A stretch of 64,000 nt of DNA from Streptomyces sp. MRC013 (GTDB lineage: Bacteria; Actinomycetota; Actinomycetes; Streptomycetales; Streptomycetaceae), in NCBI RefSeq assembly GCF_023614235.1, contig NZ_CP094264.1, forward strand, positions 1,488,001 to 1,552,000. Direction: 5' to 3'. Made by a program: the position numbers and the translations under genes. Position 1 is the stretch's first letter; each line of letters opens with the position of its first letter. This document shows, one piece after another, positions 45,604 to 54,154 of this stretch. The notes under the pieces were generated by a model that did not search any database, was not told the DNA's origin, and worked only from the letters and a program-made list of their open reading frames with translations.

Positions 45604-45662
45604 TTTAGGCAATCGAAAAATTTATTTAGCGTAGGGAATGTTTCAACGGTTGTACATCGTTG
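45604..45662 (+). promoter_or_regulatory. AT-rich divergent promoter with SigR-like boxes and an inverted repeat
   Basis: An A/T-rich island (AATCGAAAAATTTATTTAGC, 45611-45630) is rare in this genome. On the plus strand GGGAAT (45634-45639) and CGTTG (45658-45662) resemble a SigR promoter with a spacer one base longer than usual. The arms CAACG (45644-45648) and CGTTG (45658-45662) form an inverted repeat over the same boxes, a possible operator. Confidence 0.45.
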
Positions 45663-45699
45663 CAGATGTCATCACACCGATCCGACGAAGGGAGAAGCC

Positions 45700-45852
45700 A
45701 TGCGCTTCGAGATCATGCGGCTCGACGACGTCGACGGCGCCGCCGTCGACAGCACCGTCGTGGACGCGGCCTCCGTCAACCGCATCGTGCGGCAGGCCGC
45801 CGCGACCGGCCAGCGGCTCTACATCCGCCCGGCGGAAACCGCCGCCTCGTAG
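45700..45852 (+). CDS. 50-residue protein of unknown function
   Basis: MRFEIMRLDDVDGAAVDSTVVDAASVNRIV... reads like a folded small protein with a strand-helix pattern. GGGAGAAGCC precedes the ATG. It is followed by a strong terminator, so it forms a one-gene unit with its own regulated promoter. I recall similar small proteins in other Streptomyces but no function. Confidence 0.72.
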   Translation: MRFEIMRLDDVDGAAVDSTVVDAASVNRIVRQAAATGQRLYIRPAETAAS

Positions 45853-45884
45853 TTCCTCCGGCGGGAGGAGGGTGGGAGCAGGGC

Positions 45885-45919
45885 GCCGCGCCCCCGTACG
45901 GATCGTACGGGGGCGCGGC
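45885..45919. terminator. terminator between the 50-residue gene and marC
   Basis: A 16-bp perfect inverted repeat (45885-45900 with 45904-45919) and a 3-nt loop between convergent genes. Confidence 0.87.
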
Positions 45920-45937
45920 CGTGCGCCCGGGCGGCGG

Positions 45938-46543
45938 TCAGGCGGCCTGGATCGTCTGCGTCACCCCGTTGATGATCTGCTGCACGGCGATCGCGGAGAG
46001 CATCATCCCGGCGAGCCGGGTCACCAGCACCACGCCGCCGTCCCTGATCACGCGGATGATCACCAGCGAGTACCGCAGGGTCAGCCACAGCACCAGGTGC
46101 ATCGCGACGATCGCCGCCCACACCGACACCTGCCCGCCCGGACCGTCCGCGTGCTGGACGGCGAGGATCACCGAGACGATCGCGCCGGGGCCCGCGAGCA
46201 GCGGCATGCCGAGCGGGACGAGGGCGACGTTCACGTCCTTGGTCTGCTTGGGCTCGTCGGTCTTGCCGGTGAGCAGGTCGAGCGCGACGAGCAGCAGGAG
46301 CAGCCCGCCCGCGATCATCAGGGCGGGCACGGAGACGTGGAGGTAGGCCAGGATCTGCTGGCCCAGGATGCCGAACACGGTGATCACGCCGAAGGCGACG
46401 GCCACGGCCTGCCAGGCCATCCGCCGCTGCACCTTGGCGGCCCGCCCGGAGGTCAGAGCGAGGAAGATCGGGGTGATCCCGGGGGGATCCATGATGACGA
46501 AGAGGGTCAGGAAGAGGGAGCCGAAGACGGCGACGTCGAACAC
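45938..46543 (-). CDS. marC: MarC-family integral membrane protein
   Basis: 201 residues with six membrane segments. The MarC pattern FLTLFVIMDPPGITPIFLALTSG and NVALVPLGMPLLAGPGAIVSVIL is clear. MarC was once linked to multiple antibiotic resistance, but no role is established. The GTG at 46543 is the start. It is the last gene of a minus-strand run of four (SUFU, DUF6758, PHP, MarC). Confidence 0.9.
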   Translation of the reverse strand: MFDVAVFGSLFLTLFVIMDPPGITPIFLALTSGRAAKVQRRMAWQAVAVAFGVITVFGILGQQILAYLHVSVPALMIAGGLLLLLVALDLLTGKTDEPKQTKDVNVALVPLGMPLLAGPGAIVSVILAVQHADGPGGQVSVWAAIVAMHLVLWLTLRYSLVIIRVIRDGGVVLVTRLAGMMLSAIAVQQIINGVTQTIQAA

Positions 46544-46660
46544 GGTGAGGCCTTGCGGAGGAGGGGAGGGGTGGTGCGCGGCGGGTCGCGCCGCGGCGCG
46601 ACCCGCCGGGACGGGACGGGGTGGGGTGAAAGGGACGGAGGGTGCAGAGCAGCGGGCCCG

Positions 46661-47520
46661 CTACGGGCGTCCGCCGGTGCCCGGCACCGGGAAGGCGCCG
46701 GTCGCCCGGCGCGTGATCTCGCCGTAGACCTCCGGGTCGGTGGTGAAGTCACCGAGACGGCAGGTCTTGCGGCCGCCGTGGTAGTCGCTGGAGCCGGTGG
46801 TCAGCAGTCCGAGCTCGCCGGCCAGGCCGCGCAGCCGGGCGCGGGTCGGCGCGTCGTGGTCCATGTGGTCGACCTCGACGCCGTCGAGCCCGTGCGCGGC
46901 GAGGTCGGCGATCACGGAGTCGGACACCGTGCGGCCGCGCTTGGCGGCGCCGGGGTGCGCCAGGACGGCCACCCCGCCGGCCGCCTTGACCAGACGGACC
47001 GCAGTGAACGGGTCCAGCTCGTGCTTCTCGACGTACGCGCGCCCGCCGTCCGCCAGCCACTCGGGGGTGAACGCGGCGGACACGTCCGGTACGACGCCCA
47101 GCTCGACCAGGGCCTGCGCGACGTGCGGGCGGCCCACGGAGCCGTCGCCCGCGATGGCGGCGACGCGCTCCCAGGTGACGGGCACGCCCAGCTCCCGGAG
47201 CCTGTCGACCATCGCGCGGGCCCGCGGCACCCGGTCGTCGCACACCAGTTCGCGCTCCCGCGCCAGCTCGGGCTCGTCCGGGTCGAAGAGGTACGCCAGC
47301 ATGTGGACGCCGACTCCGTCGACGCGGCAGGACAGCTCGGCCCCGGTCACCAGCGCCAGCCCCCGGGGAGGGCCGCCAGCGCCTCGGCGTGGCCCCGCGT
47401 GGTGTCGTGGTCGGTCAGCGCGACCACGTCGAGGCCGGCCGCGGCCGCGGCGCGCACCAGGTCGGCGGGGGTGTCCGTGCCGTCCGACGCCGTGGAGTGG
47501 GTGTGCAGGTCGATGCGCAC
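46661..47520 (-). CDS. PHP-domain phosphoesterase (RNase AM/YciV type), frameshifted as sequenced
   Basis: From GTG 47520 the expected start reads RIDLHTHSTASDGT...DVVALTDHDTT, the PHP metal-binding strands (HTHS, TDHD). The frame then stops a few codons after a run of five C (plus strand 47360-47364). One more base restores GLALVTGAELSC, HPGAAKRG, GLDGVEVDH and TTGSSDYHG to 46661, for about 287 residues. The family acts as 3',5'-nucleoside bisphosphate phosphatase or 5'-3' RNase on short RNA. The start and all metal ligands are intact apart from the single break. Confidence 0.83.
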
Positions 47521-47625
47521 GGCACAGGCTCCAGGGCTCGCTGCGGACAGGGGACACCCAAGGATAACCGCCCCCCAAACCGACCATGCCCGGACGAACG
47601 GGCCGCCGCCCGGCCGGGGCGGCCG

Positions 47626-48264
47626 TCAGGAGAGCAGGCGCGGGGAGAGCGCCCCGCAGGGCACCATGTCGACCTCGGGCCCCGCCTCGCGCAGGTCGGT
47701 GAGGACCAGCTCGTCGTAGAGCAGGAGCCCGGAGTGCTCCGGCCAGGCGATCGCCCACAGCCACAGGCCGCGCGCCTCGCCCGCGAAGACGGCCCGCCCC
47801 TCGGGGACGCCGCCCACGTGCCACAGCGGCGTCAGCCGGCCGCCGGCGAGGACCTTGGCGTGCGGGGCCTCGTCGACGCACAGGTGGGGGCCCGGATCGG
47901 GGCCGTCCAGTCCGGCGTACCGGGCGCCGAGCCCCACCCCCAGCTCCTCCGCGACCAGCAGCAGCTCCCCCACGCCGCCGAGCGGCCCCGGACCGGAGCA
48001 GGCGACGGCGGTGGCGCGGCCGCCGCTGCGGTCGTCACCCGCGTAGGCGACGCCCGTGTAGAGCCAGCCGACGGGCAGCGGCCACGGCATCCAGACGGGG
48101 ACCCGCGCCCGGTTCACGGCGACGTGCAGCGCCTCCAGGCTGGGGGGCACCACGGGCTGCAGCGGGTACACCGCGCCGTGCGCCCCGCACTGCCAGCGGT
48201 CGGAGAAGAGACCGGGCGCCCGGACCCGGCCTCCGCACTTCGGGCAACTGGGTTCGCCCCTCAT
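47626..48264 (-). CDS. zinc-ribbon DUF6758 protein
   Basis: 212 residues. An N-terminal CPKC...C zinc ribbon (EPSCPKCGGRVRAPGLFSDRWQCGAHG) is followed by a conserved soluble domain (VPVWMPWPLPVGWLYTGVAYAGDDRSGGRATAVACSGPGPLGG). The family is common in Streptomyces and has no known role. A TTG at 48273 is an alternative start. Confidence 0.8.
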   Translation of the reverse strand: MRGEPSCPKCGGRVRAPGLFSDRWQCGAHGAVYPLQPVVPPSLEALHVAVNRARVPVWMPWPLPVGWLYTGVAYAGDDRSGGRATAVACSGPGPLGGVGELLLVAEELGVGLGARYAGLDGPDPGPHLCVDEAPHAKVLAGGRLTPLWHVGGVPEGRAVFAGEARGLWLWAIAWPEHSGLLLYDELVLTDLREAGPEVDMVPCGALSPRLLS

Positions 48265-48358
48265 AGCGTTCAACGGTCCTCCGCCGCCGCCGCCGCGTCA
48301 AGGACGATCACCCGTCCGGTGTGCCGCCCCGCCGCCCGCCGGGCGCGGCGGGGCGGGC

Positions 48359-48961
48359 TCAGTCGAGGCGGACCGGGGCCCGCCGCGGGTCCCGCAGGTC
48401 GGTCCCGGCGGCGAGCCAGCGCTCCTCCAGCGCCCGCGCGCCGTGCACCCGCTTCCACGCCGCCTCGACGGGCGTCATCGGCAGCAGCGGCAGGAACCGC
48501 ACCGGGTCCGTCCCGCCGTCCGGCTCCAGGTCCGGCACCAGTCCGCCGGGCTCCCCGACGAGCACGGATGTGAACGGCGCGCCCGGCCACAGCGGCTCCC
48601 CCACGTCCAGGGACGCGCCCGGGGCGACGACGACCCCCTCCACCTGCGGCGAGGCGGCCAGCACGGCGAGCGGGCGGAGCACCTTGTCGGTGTCGGCGGC
48701 CCCGGCCCCCACGGTGAGGAGCAGCTCCGCGCGCGGACCGCGCACCGGGTCGGCGACCGGGTCCGTCGGGTCGGCCATGGGCCGCGCCGACATCCCGAGG
48801 GTGGCGTACCGGACGACCGGGCGGCCGCCGCCGTCCTCGACGCCGGTGAAGCGCAGCACCTCGACCCGGTCCGCGCCGAGGAAGGTGACGGAAGCCCGCG
48901 CGTCCGGTTCGCCGAGCGACGAGCGGAGCCGCGCCTCGACGAGCGCGAGAACTTTTTCCAT
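48359..48961 (-). CDS. suppressor-of-fused (SUFU) domain protein
   Basis: 200 residues. A single SUFU-type domain: VEVLRFTGVEDGGGRPVVRYATLGMSARPM, RAELLLTVGA, VEGVVVAPGASLDVGEPLWPGAPFTSVLV, RFLPLLPMTPVEAAWKRVHGA. Bacterial SUFU proteins are often immunity or accessory proteins of toxin systems, but no toxin is seen here. TATGCT lies about 8 nt upstream of the ATG, so it is probably leaderless. Confidence 0.82.
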   Translation of the reverse strand: MEKVLALVEARLRSSLGEPDARASVTFLGADRVEVLRFTGVEDGGGRPVVRYATLGMSARPMADPTDPVADPVRGPRAELLLTVGAGAADTDKVLRPLAVLAASPQVEGVVVAPGASLDVGEPLWPGAPFTSVLVGEPGGLVPDLEPDGGTDPVRFLPLLPMTPVEAAWKRVHGARALEERWLAAGTDLRDPRRAPVRLD

Positions 48962-49468
48962 ACGGGGAGCATAGATCGCGCATCGAACGGGTAGGCAAAG
49001 AGATTGACCATCAGTCGGCTGATAGTGTGGGCCGCTGGTCGGGACAGCAGGTGGTGGAGGTGCTCCGCTTCCCAGCGGCAGCTGACGGAGCTCCTTCCGG
49101 TCCCGACGACACGTCATCCCCCACGGGGGACCGGCCGGAGGAGGTGGGGCTGCGGTGGATCGAAGTCGACCGTGCAGTACCAGCCGCTCTTCCGCGCCGC
49201 GCGGGCAGCTCCCGCCGCGCACCCCCCGCGCACGCCCCACCTCCCGTACGGCCCTCCGCACGGGCGTCTGAGGCGTTCCGGCCCGTTCTCCGCACGCCGG
49301 GCACCGCGCACGCTGGAAGAGCGCCTCGCCCCCGCCCGTCTGTAGCGAACCGCGAACGCCGTCCTGCGAACCGCGGTGCCGCCCGCTTCGCGGACGTACG
49401 CAACGCCACGTCCCCGTTCCGGGTTGTGCCGGGCCCCGCCGACGGCTTCCCGCGTGAAGGAGCCCGCC
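48962..49468. other. 507-nt divergent region before corA
   Basis: Between SUFU (minus) and corA (plus). It holds TTGACC (49004-49009) and TAGTGT (49023-49028), but these are too close to form one promoter, and an imperfect ATCAGTCGGCTGAT palindrome overlaps them. Plus-strand frames are open but Pro/Arg-rich. It could be a long corA leader. I see no recognised Mg2+ riboswitch. Confidence 0.4.
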
Positions 49469-50587
49469 ATGTCGATGATCCGTGACCTGCGCGCCGTCGT
49501 ACGCCCGTCGCTGCGCAAGCGCAGCGCCTCGCCGTACAACGCCTACGACCCGACCCGCGACCCCTCCGCCTCGACCGCCGTCGTCGACTGCGCCGTGTAC
49601 CGCGAGGGACGGCGCCTGGAGGGCGGCGGCCGCCTGACGCCGCGCGAGGCGATGCGGCGCGTCCGGGAGGACGGCGGCTTCGCGTGGATCGGGCTGCACG
49701 AGCCGACGGAGTCCGAATTCGCGGGCATCGCGGCCGAGTTCGGACTGCACCCGCTGGCCGTGGAGGACGCGGTCGACGCCCACCAGCGGCCGAAGCTGGA
49801 GCGGTACGACGACACGCTGTTCGCGGTCTTCAAGACGATCCACTACGTGGAGCACGCCGAGCTGACCGCGACGAGCGAGGTGGTGGAGACCGGCGAGCTG
49901 ATGTGCTTCACCGGCCGGGACTTCGTCATCACCGTCCGGCACGGCGGGCAGGGCTCGCTGCGCAACCTGCGGCACCGGCTGGAGTCGGACCCGGAGTTGC
50001 TGGCGAAAGGGCCCTCGGCGGTCCTGCACGCCATCGCCGACCACGTGGTGGACGGGTACATCGCGGTCGCGGACGCCGTGGAGCTCGACATCGACCAGAT
50101 CGAGATCGACGTCTTCTCGCCGCCGGCGAAGGGCGGCACGCGCGGTACGGACACGGGCCGCGTCTACCAGATGAAGCGCGAGGTGCTGGAGTTCAAGCGG
50201 GCCGTGACCCCGCTGGCGCGTCCGCTGCAACTGCTGAGCGAGCGGCCGATGCGGCTGGTCGACCCGGACATCCAGAAGTACTTCCGGGACGTCGCCGACC
50301 ACCTGGCCCGGGTGCAGGAGCAGGTCGTGGGCTTCGACGAGCTGCTGAACTCCATCCTCCAGGCCAACCTCGCGCAGGCGACGGTCGCGCAGAACGAGGA
50401 CATGCGCAAGATCACCTCCTGGGCGGCGATCATCGCCGTGCCGACGGCGGTGTGCGGCGTGTACGGCATGAACTTCGACCACATGCCGGAGCTCCAGTGG
50501 AGGTACGGCTACCCGATGGTGCTCACCGCCATCATCGGCACCTGCTTCGCGATCCACCGCACCCTGAAGCGCAACGGCTGGCTGTAG
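49469..50587 (+). CDS. corA: CorA-family magnesium/cobalt transporter
   Basis: 372 residues. A large cytoplasmic N-terminal domain (FAWIGLHEPTESEFAGIAAEFGLHPLAVEDAVDAHQRPKLERYDD) is followed by two C-terminal membrane helices with the channel signature YGMNF (about residue 331) between them. Forms a pentameric Mg2+ channel. GAAGGAG precedes the ATG. By position it matches mycobacterial corA, and the MgtE-like and DUF1003 genes nearby suggest a divalent-metal theme. Confidence 0.94.
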   Translation: MSMIRDLRAVVRPSLRKRSASPYNAYDPTRDPSASTAVVDCAVYREGRRLEGGGRLTPREAMRRVREDGGFAWIGLHEPTESEFAGIAAEFGLHPLAVEDAVDAHQRPKLERYDDTLFAVFKTIHYVEHAELTATSEVVETGELMCFTGRDFVITVRHGGQGSLRNLRHRLESDPELLAKGPSAVLHAIADHVVDGYIAVADAVELDIDQIEIDVFSPPAKGGTRGTDTGRVYQMKREVLEFKRAVTPLARPLQLLSERPMRLVDPDIQKYFRDVADHLARVQEQVVGFDELLNSILQANLAQATVAQNEDMRKITSWAAIIAVPTAVCGVYGMNFDHMPELQWRYGYPMVLTAIIGTCFAIHRTLKRNGWL

Positions 50588-50615
50588 GGGCCTTCCCGCT
50601 GGCTAAGCTGCGGGC

Positions 50616-51131
50616 ATGACTGACGACTCGCTGCTCGCCCGCGCCCTCGTCGAGGAGGCCACCAGGAAGTCCGGCCTCGTCTGGGTGCGCGGCGACGGGC
50701 CGGCGCGGGCGCTGTGGCACGTGTGGTACGAGGGCGCCGCGCACGTCGTCGGCGACGGCCCCGGTGAGCAGCCGCTGCCGTCGGGGCTCGCCGACGGGGC
50801 GGTGGCCGGGGTCACCGTGCGCAGCAAGGACAAGGGCGGCCGGGTCGTGGCGTGGTCGGCGGCGGTCGCCGAACTGGCGCCCGGCTCGGAGGAGTGGCGC
50901 GCGGCGGCGGACGAGCTGAAGGGCAAGCGGCTGAACGCGCCCGACGCGGAGACGATGACCGAGCGGTGGGCCCGCGAGTGCCGGCTGCTGCGGCTGACGC
51001 CCCGCGAGGCGGTCACGGACCTGCCGCGGGGCTCCCTGGCGGCGGTGCCGCTGCCGACCCCGGCCACCACCCGCGAACCGGTCCCGGCGGCCCTGCCGAG
51101 CCTGCTGCTGAAGCGGAGGAAGCGCCGCTGA
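50616..51131 (+). CDS. conserved hypothetical protein
   Basis: 171 residues with a compact alpha/beta pattern (SGLVWVRGDGPARALWHVWYEGAAHVVGDGPGEQ, RVVAWSAAVAELAPGSEEWRAAADELKGKRLN) and a basic Lys/Arg end. Reminiscent of flavin-reductase or PNP-oxidase-like barrels, but no signature is complete. TAAGCT lies 6 nt before the ATG, so it is leaderless. It directly follows corA. Function unknown. Confidence 0.75.
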   Translation: MTDDSLLARALVEEATRKSGLVWVRGDGPARALWHVWYEGAAHVVGDGPGEQPLPSGLADGAVAGVTVRSKDKGGRVVAWSAAVAELAPGSEEWRAAADELKGKRLNAPDAETMTERWARECRLLRLTPREAVTDLPRGSLAAVPLPTPATTREPVPAALPSLLLKRRKRR

Positions 51132-51292
51132 CCGCTGGCCGGGGGCCGGGGCGGGGGCGTCACCGTCCCGTGGGCGGAGCCGGTCGGGCCGCCGGGAGGG
51201 AGGGGCGGGGTGCCTCCCGGGCCGCGAGCGGGGCCCGAGGGCGCGGGTGGCCCGGGGGCGCCGGGCGGCGGGGCGGGCCGCGGAGAGGGGGC

Positions 51293-52054
51293 TCAGCCGC
51301 TGGTGCGGGGCAGCTGGCGGCCGTAGTCGAGGATGTCCTCCTTCTCCGGCTCCACCAGCGGGAAGTCCTCGTTCCAGTCCGACAGGACCACCACGCCCCC
51401 GCCGCCGCCGCGGGCGAACTGCAGCGGGAACGGCGTGCCCTCCAGGGACACGTCCAGGGTGCCGCCCTCGCCGTGCTCACCGCCCGCGACCTCGATGGTG
51501 CGGACCCCGCCGACCTTGTCGCGGTCGCCCTTGCGGACCTCGCCGTGGACCGTGAGCAGGCCCTTCAGCAGGACGTTCATCTCGGTGAAGCCGCGCAGGT
51601 GCTTGTACGAGGGGTCGTCCTGCGGGACCTTGACGTACTTGCCGTCCAGCTTGTCCGCCGCCTCGATGTCCGACTCGGTCGGCTCCTCGGAGTCCTGCGC
51701 GTGCCGCCAGAACGCCGCGCCGGCCTTCAGGAAGAGGGCGTCGCCCACGCGCAGCAGCTCGAACGTGGACTTCCGGGTGGTGACGGAACCGGTCGCGCCC
51801 CGGGCCTTGAGGCGCATGTTCAGCCGGTACGTGCCGGACTTGCTGACCAGGGAGCCCGCGAGGCGCACCGACACGGCGCCGTCGGCGGCGGCGCGGGCCT
51901 TGTCCTCGATCTCGTTCGCCGGGAGCCTGCCGACCCCGTTGGTCCCCTCGTCCGGGTCCTCCGCGCAGGCGGTCAGCGCCGCGGCCAGCCCGAGGCAGAG
52001 GGCGAGGGGGAGCATGACGCGTCGGGTACGCCGAACCGGGCGGAGAGCGGTCAC
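51293..52054 (-). CDS. LppX/LprG-like lipoprotein
   Basis: 253 residues. A signal peptide with lipobox LTAC (about residue 30) is followed by a beta-rich domain (GAVSVRLAGSLVSKSGTYRLNMRLKARGATGSVTTRKSTFELLRVGDALFLKAG). This is the fold of mycobacterial LppX/LprG lipid-carrier lipoproteins, though no ligand can be inferred. AGAGG lies 9 nt before the GTG. Divergent from the MgtE-like gene. Confidence 0.78.
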   Translation of the reverse strand: MTALRPVRRTRRVMLPLALCLGLAAALTACAEDPDEGTNGVGRLPANEIEDKARAAADGAVSVRLAGSLVSKSGTYRLNMRLKARGATGSVTTRKSTFELLRVGDALFLKAGAAFWRHAQDSEEPTESDIEAADKLDGKYVKVPQDDPSYKHLRGFTEMNVLLKGLLTVHGEVRKGDRDKVGGVRTIEVAGGEHGEGGTLDVSLEGTPFPLQFARGGGGGVVVLSDWNEDFPLVEPEKEDILDYGRQLPRTSG

Positions 52055-52247
52055 CAGCGCTGCCTCTCAGTGTTTCACGGGGGGACGGCCGACCGCAGCG
52101 TACCGGGCGGGATCGCGCCCTCCGAACGGAGCCGGACGGACGCCCTGCCCGGGCGGCCCGAACCGTGACCGGCTAGCCTGAATCACCTGACTGCGGGCAC
52201 AAGCTGCATGTCGACGGCGGTCGTGTGGATGGGAGGAGGCGCGGGAC

Positions 52248-53528
52248 ATGGCAGCAGGCGCCGCCCGGATCTTCGTCTCGCACCTCGCCGGGGCACCGGT
52301 CTTCGACCCGGGCGGCGACCAGGTGGGCCGGGTGCGCGACCTCGTCGCCATGCTCCGCGTGGGACGCCGCCCGCCCCGGGTGCTGGGGCTGGTCGTGGAG
52401 GTGATCGGACGCCGCAGGATCTTCCTGCCGATGACCCGGGTGACGGGGGTGGAGTCCGGCCAGGTGATCACGACCGGGGTCCTCAACGTCCGCCGCTTCG
52501 AGCAGCGCCCCACCGAGCGCCTCGTCCTCGGCGAGCTCCTCGACCGGCGGGTCCGGCTGGTCGACGGCGGCGACGAGGTGACCGTCCTCGACGTGGCGAT
52601 GAGCCGGCTGCCCGCCCGGCGGGACTGGGAGGTCGACCGGGTCTTCGTGCGGCGCGGCGGCCGGGGGGCGCTCCGCCGCAGGGGCGAGACGCTGACCGTC
52701 GAGTGGTCGGCGGTCACCGGCTTCTCCCTGGAGGAGGACGCGCAGGGCGCGGAGAACCTGGTCGCCACGTTCGAGCGGATGCGCCCCGCCGACCTGGCGA
52801 ACGCCCTGCACCACCTGACGCCCAAGCGCCGCGCCGAGGTCGCCGCCGCCCTCCACGACGACCGGCTGGCCGACGTGCTGGAGGAGCTGCCCGAGGACGA
52901 CCAGGTCGAGATCCTCGGCAAGCTGAAGGCGGAGCGCGCCGCGGACGTCCTGGAGGCCATGGACCCGGACGACGCCGCGGACCTGCTGTCGGAACTGCCG
53001 GAGGAGGAGAAGGAACGGTTGCTCACCCTGATGCGCCCGGACGACGCGGCGGACGTGCGGCGGCTGATGTCGTACGAGGAGCGCACGGCGGGCGGGCTGA
53101 TGACGACCGAGCCGATCGTGCTGCGGCCGGACGCGACGGTGGCGGACGCCCTCGCCCGCGTCCGCCAGCAGGATCTCTCCCCCGCGCTGGCCGCGCAGGT
53201 GTACGTGTGCCGGCCGCCCGACGAGACGCCGACCGGGAAGTTCCTCGGGACGGTCCACTTCCAGCGGCTGCTGCGGGACCCTCCGTTCACCCTGGTCTCC
53301 GCGATCGTCGACACGGACCTGGAACCGCTGCCGCCCGGCACCCCGCTGCCCTCCGTGGCCAGCCACCTCGCCGCGTACAACCTGGTCGCGGCGCCGGTCG
53401 TCGACGACGGCGGGTCGCTCCTCGGCGCCGTCACCGTCGACGACGTGCTGGACCACCTGCTGCCGGAGGACTGGCGGGAGACGGAGTTCGGCCCGGAGAC
53501 GGAGCGGGAGGCCGCGCATGGGGCCTGA
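52248..53528 (+). CDS. soluble MgtE-like protein: PRC barrels, MgtE_N and CBS pair without the channel
   Basis: 426 residues. Two PRC-barrel-like parts (residues 5-65 and 85-160) are followed by an MgtE_N superhelix (ANALHHLTPKRRAEVAAALHDDRLADVLEELPEDDQVEILGKLKAERAADVLEAMDPDDAADLL), then two CBS domains (MTTEPIVLRPDATVADALARVRQ, LPSVASHLAAYNLVAAPVVDDGGSLLGAVTVDDVLDHLL). The transmembrane channel domain of MgtE is missing, so it is a sensor/regulator module rather than a transporter. GGAGGAG precedes the ATG. It overlaps the next gene by 11 nt. Confidence 0.88.
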   Translation: MAAGAARIFVSHLAGAPVFDPGGDQVGRVRDLVAMLRVGRRPPRVLGLVVEVIGRRRIFLPMTRVTGVESGQVITTGVLNVRRFEQRPTERLVLGELLDRRVRLVDGGDEVTVLDVAMSRLPARRDWEVDRVFVRRGGRGALRRRGETLTVEWSAVTGFSLEEDAQGAENLVATFERMRPADLANALHHLTPKRRAEVAAALHDDRLADVLEELPEDDQVEILGKLKAERAADVLEAMDPDDAADLLSELPEEEKERLLTLMRPDDAADVRRLMSYEERTAGGLMTTEPIVLRPDATVADALARVRQQDLSPALAAQVYVCRPPDETPTGKFLGTVHFQRLLRDPPFTLVSAIVDTDLEPLPPGTPLPSVASHLAAYNLVAAPVVDDGGSLLGAVTVDDVLDHLLPEDWRETEFGPETEREAAHGA

Positions 53529-54111
53529 CCGCCTCCCGGAACGGGGCGCCGGGCGCGACCGCGCCGGCCAGCGGGAGCGCGCCGTGCCGCGCGCCCGGCT
53601 CGACCAGCCGCTGGACCAGCCGCGCGTACGGCGGCCGAGGCTGCTGCCGGAGTACGACCCGGAGGCGTTCGGGCGGCTGTCGGAGCGGATCGCCCGGTTC
53701 CTCGGCACGGGCCGCTTCATCGTGTGGATGACGGGGGTCATCATCGCATGGCTGACCTGGAACATCGCCATGCCGGCCGCGCTGCGCTTCGACCCGTACC
53801 CGTTCATCTTCCTCACCCTGATGCTGTCGCTCCAGGCGTCGTACGCGGCGCCGCTGATCCTGCTCGCGCAGAACCGGCAGGACGACCGGGACCGGGTCAA
53901 CCTGGAGCAGGACCGGGCGCAGAACGAGCGGTCGATCGCCGACACCGAGTACCTGACGCGGGAGGTCGCGGCACTGCGCATGGGCCTCGGCGAGGTCGCC
54001 ACCCGCGACTGGATCCGCTCCGAGCTGGAGGACCTGGTGAAGGAGCTGGAGGGCCGGGGGGCCGTATTCCCGCCGGCCGCGCCGCCGCGGAGTGACGAAG
54101 GCGACCGCTGA
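53518..54111 (+). CDS. DUF1003 membrane protein
   Basis: 197 residues. A basic N-terminus, then DUF1003: RIARFLGTGRFIVWMTGVIIAWLTWNIAMP and FIFLTLMLSLQASYAAPLILLAQNRQ (two membrane helices), with the cytoplasmic helix RDRVNLEQDRAQNERSIADTEYLTREVAALR. Role unknown. It overlaps the MgtE-like gene, so it is cotranslated, and the pair is conserved in mycobacteria too. Confidence 0.88.
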   Translation: MGPDRLPERGAGRDRAGQRERAVPRARLDQPLDQPRVRRPRLLPEYDPEAFGRLSERIARFLGTGRFIVWMTGVIIAWLTWNIAMPAALRFDPYPFIFLTLMLSLQASYAAPLILLAQNRQDDRDRVNLEQDRAQNERSIADTEYLTREVAALRMGLGEVATRDWIRSELEDLVKELEGRGAVFPPAAPPRSDEGDR

Positions 54112-54154
54112 CGGGCTTTCCGGGGGCCGCGGTGGGCGCCGTACCATCGTCCGT

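Noticed and set aside
48962..49468. Mg2+ riboswitch (M-box) or a small gene before corA
   Set aside because: No recognisable conserved riboswitch core, and the open frames are Pro/Arg-rich without a ribosome site.
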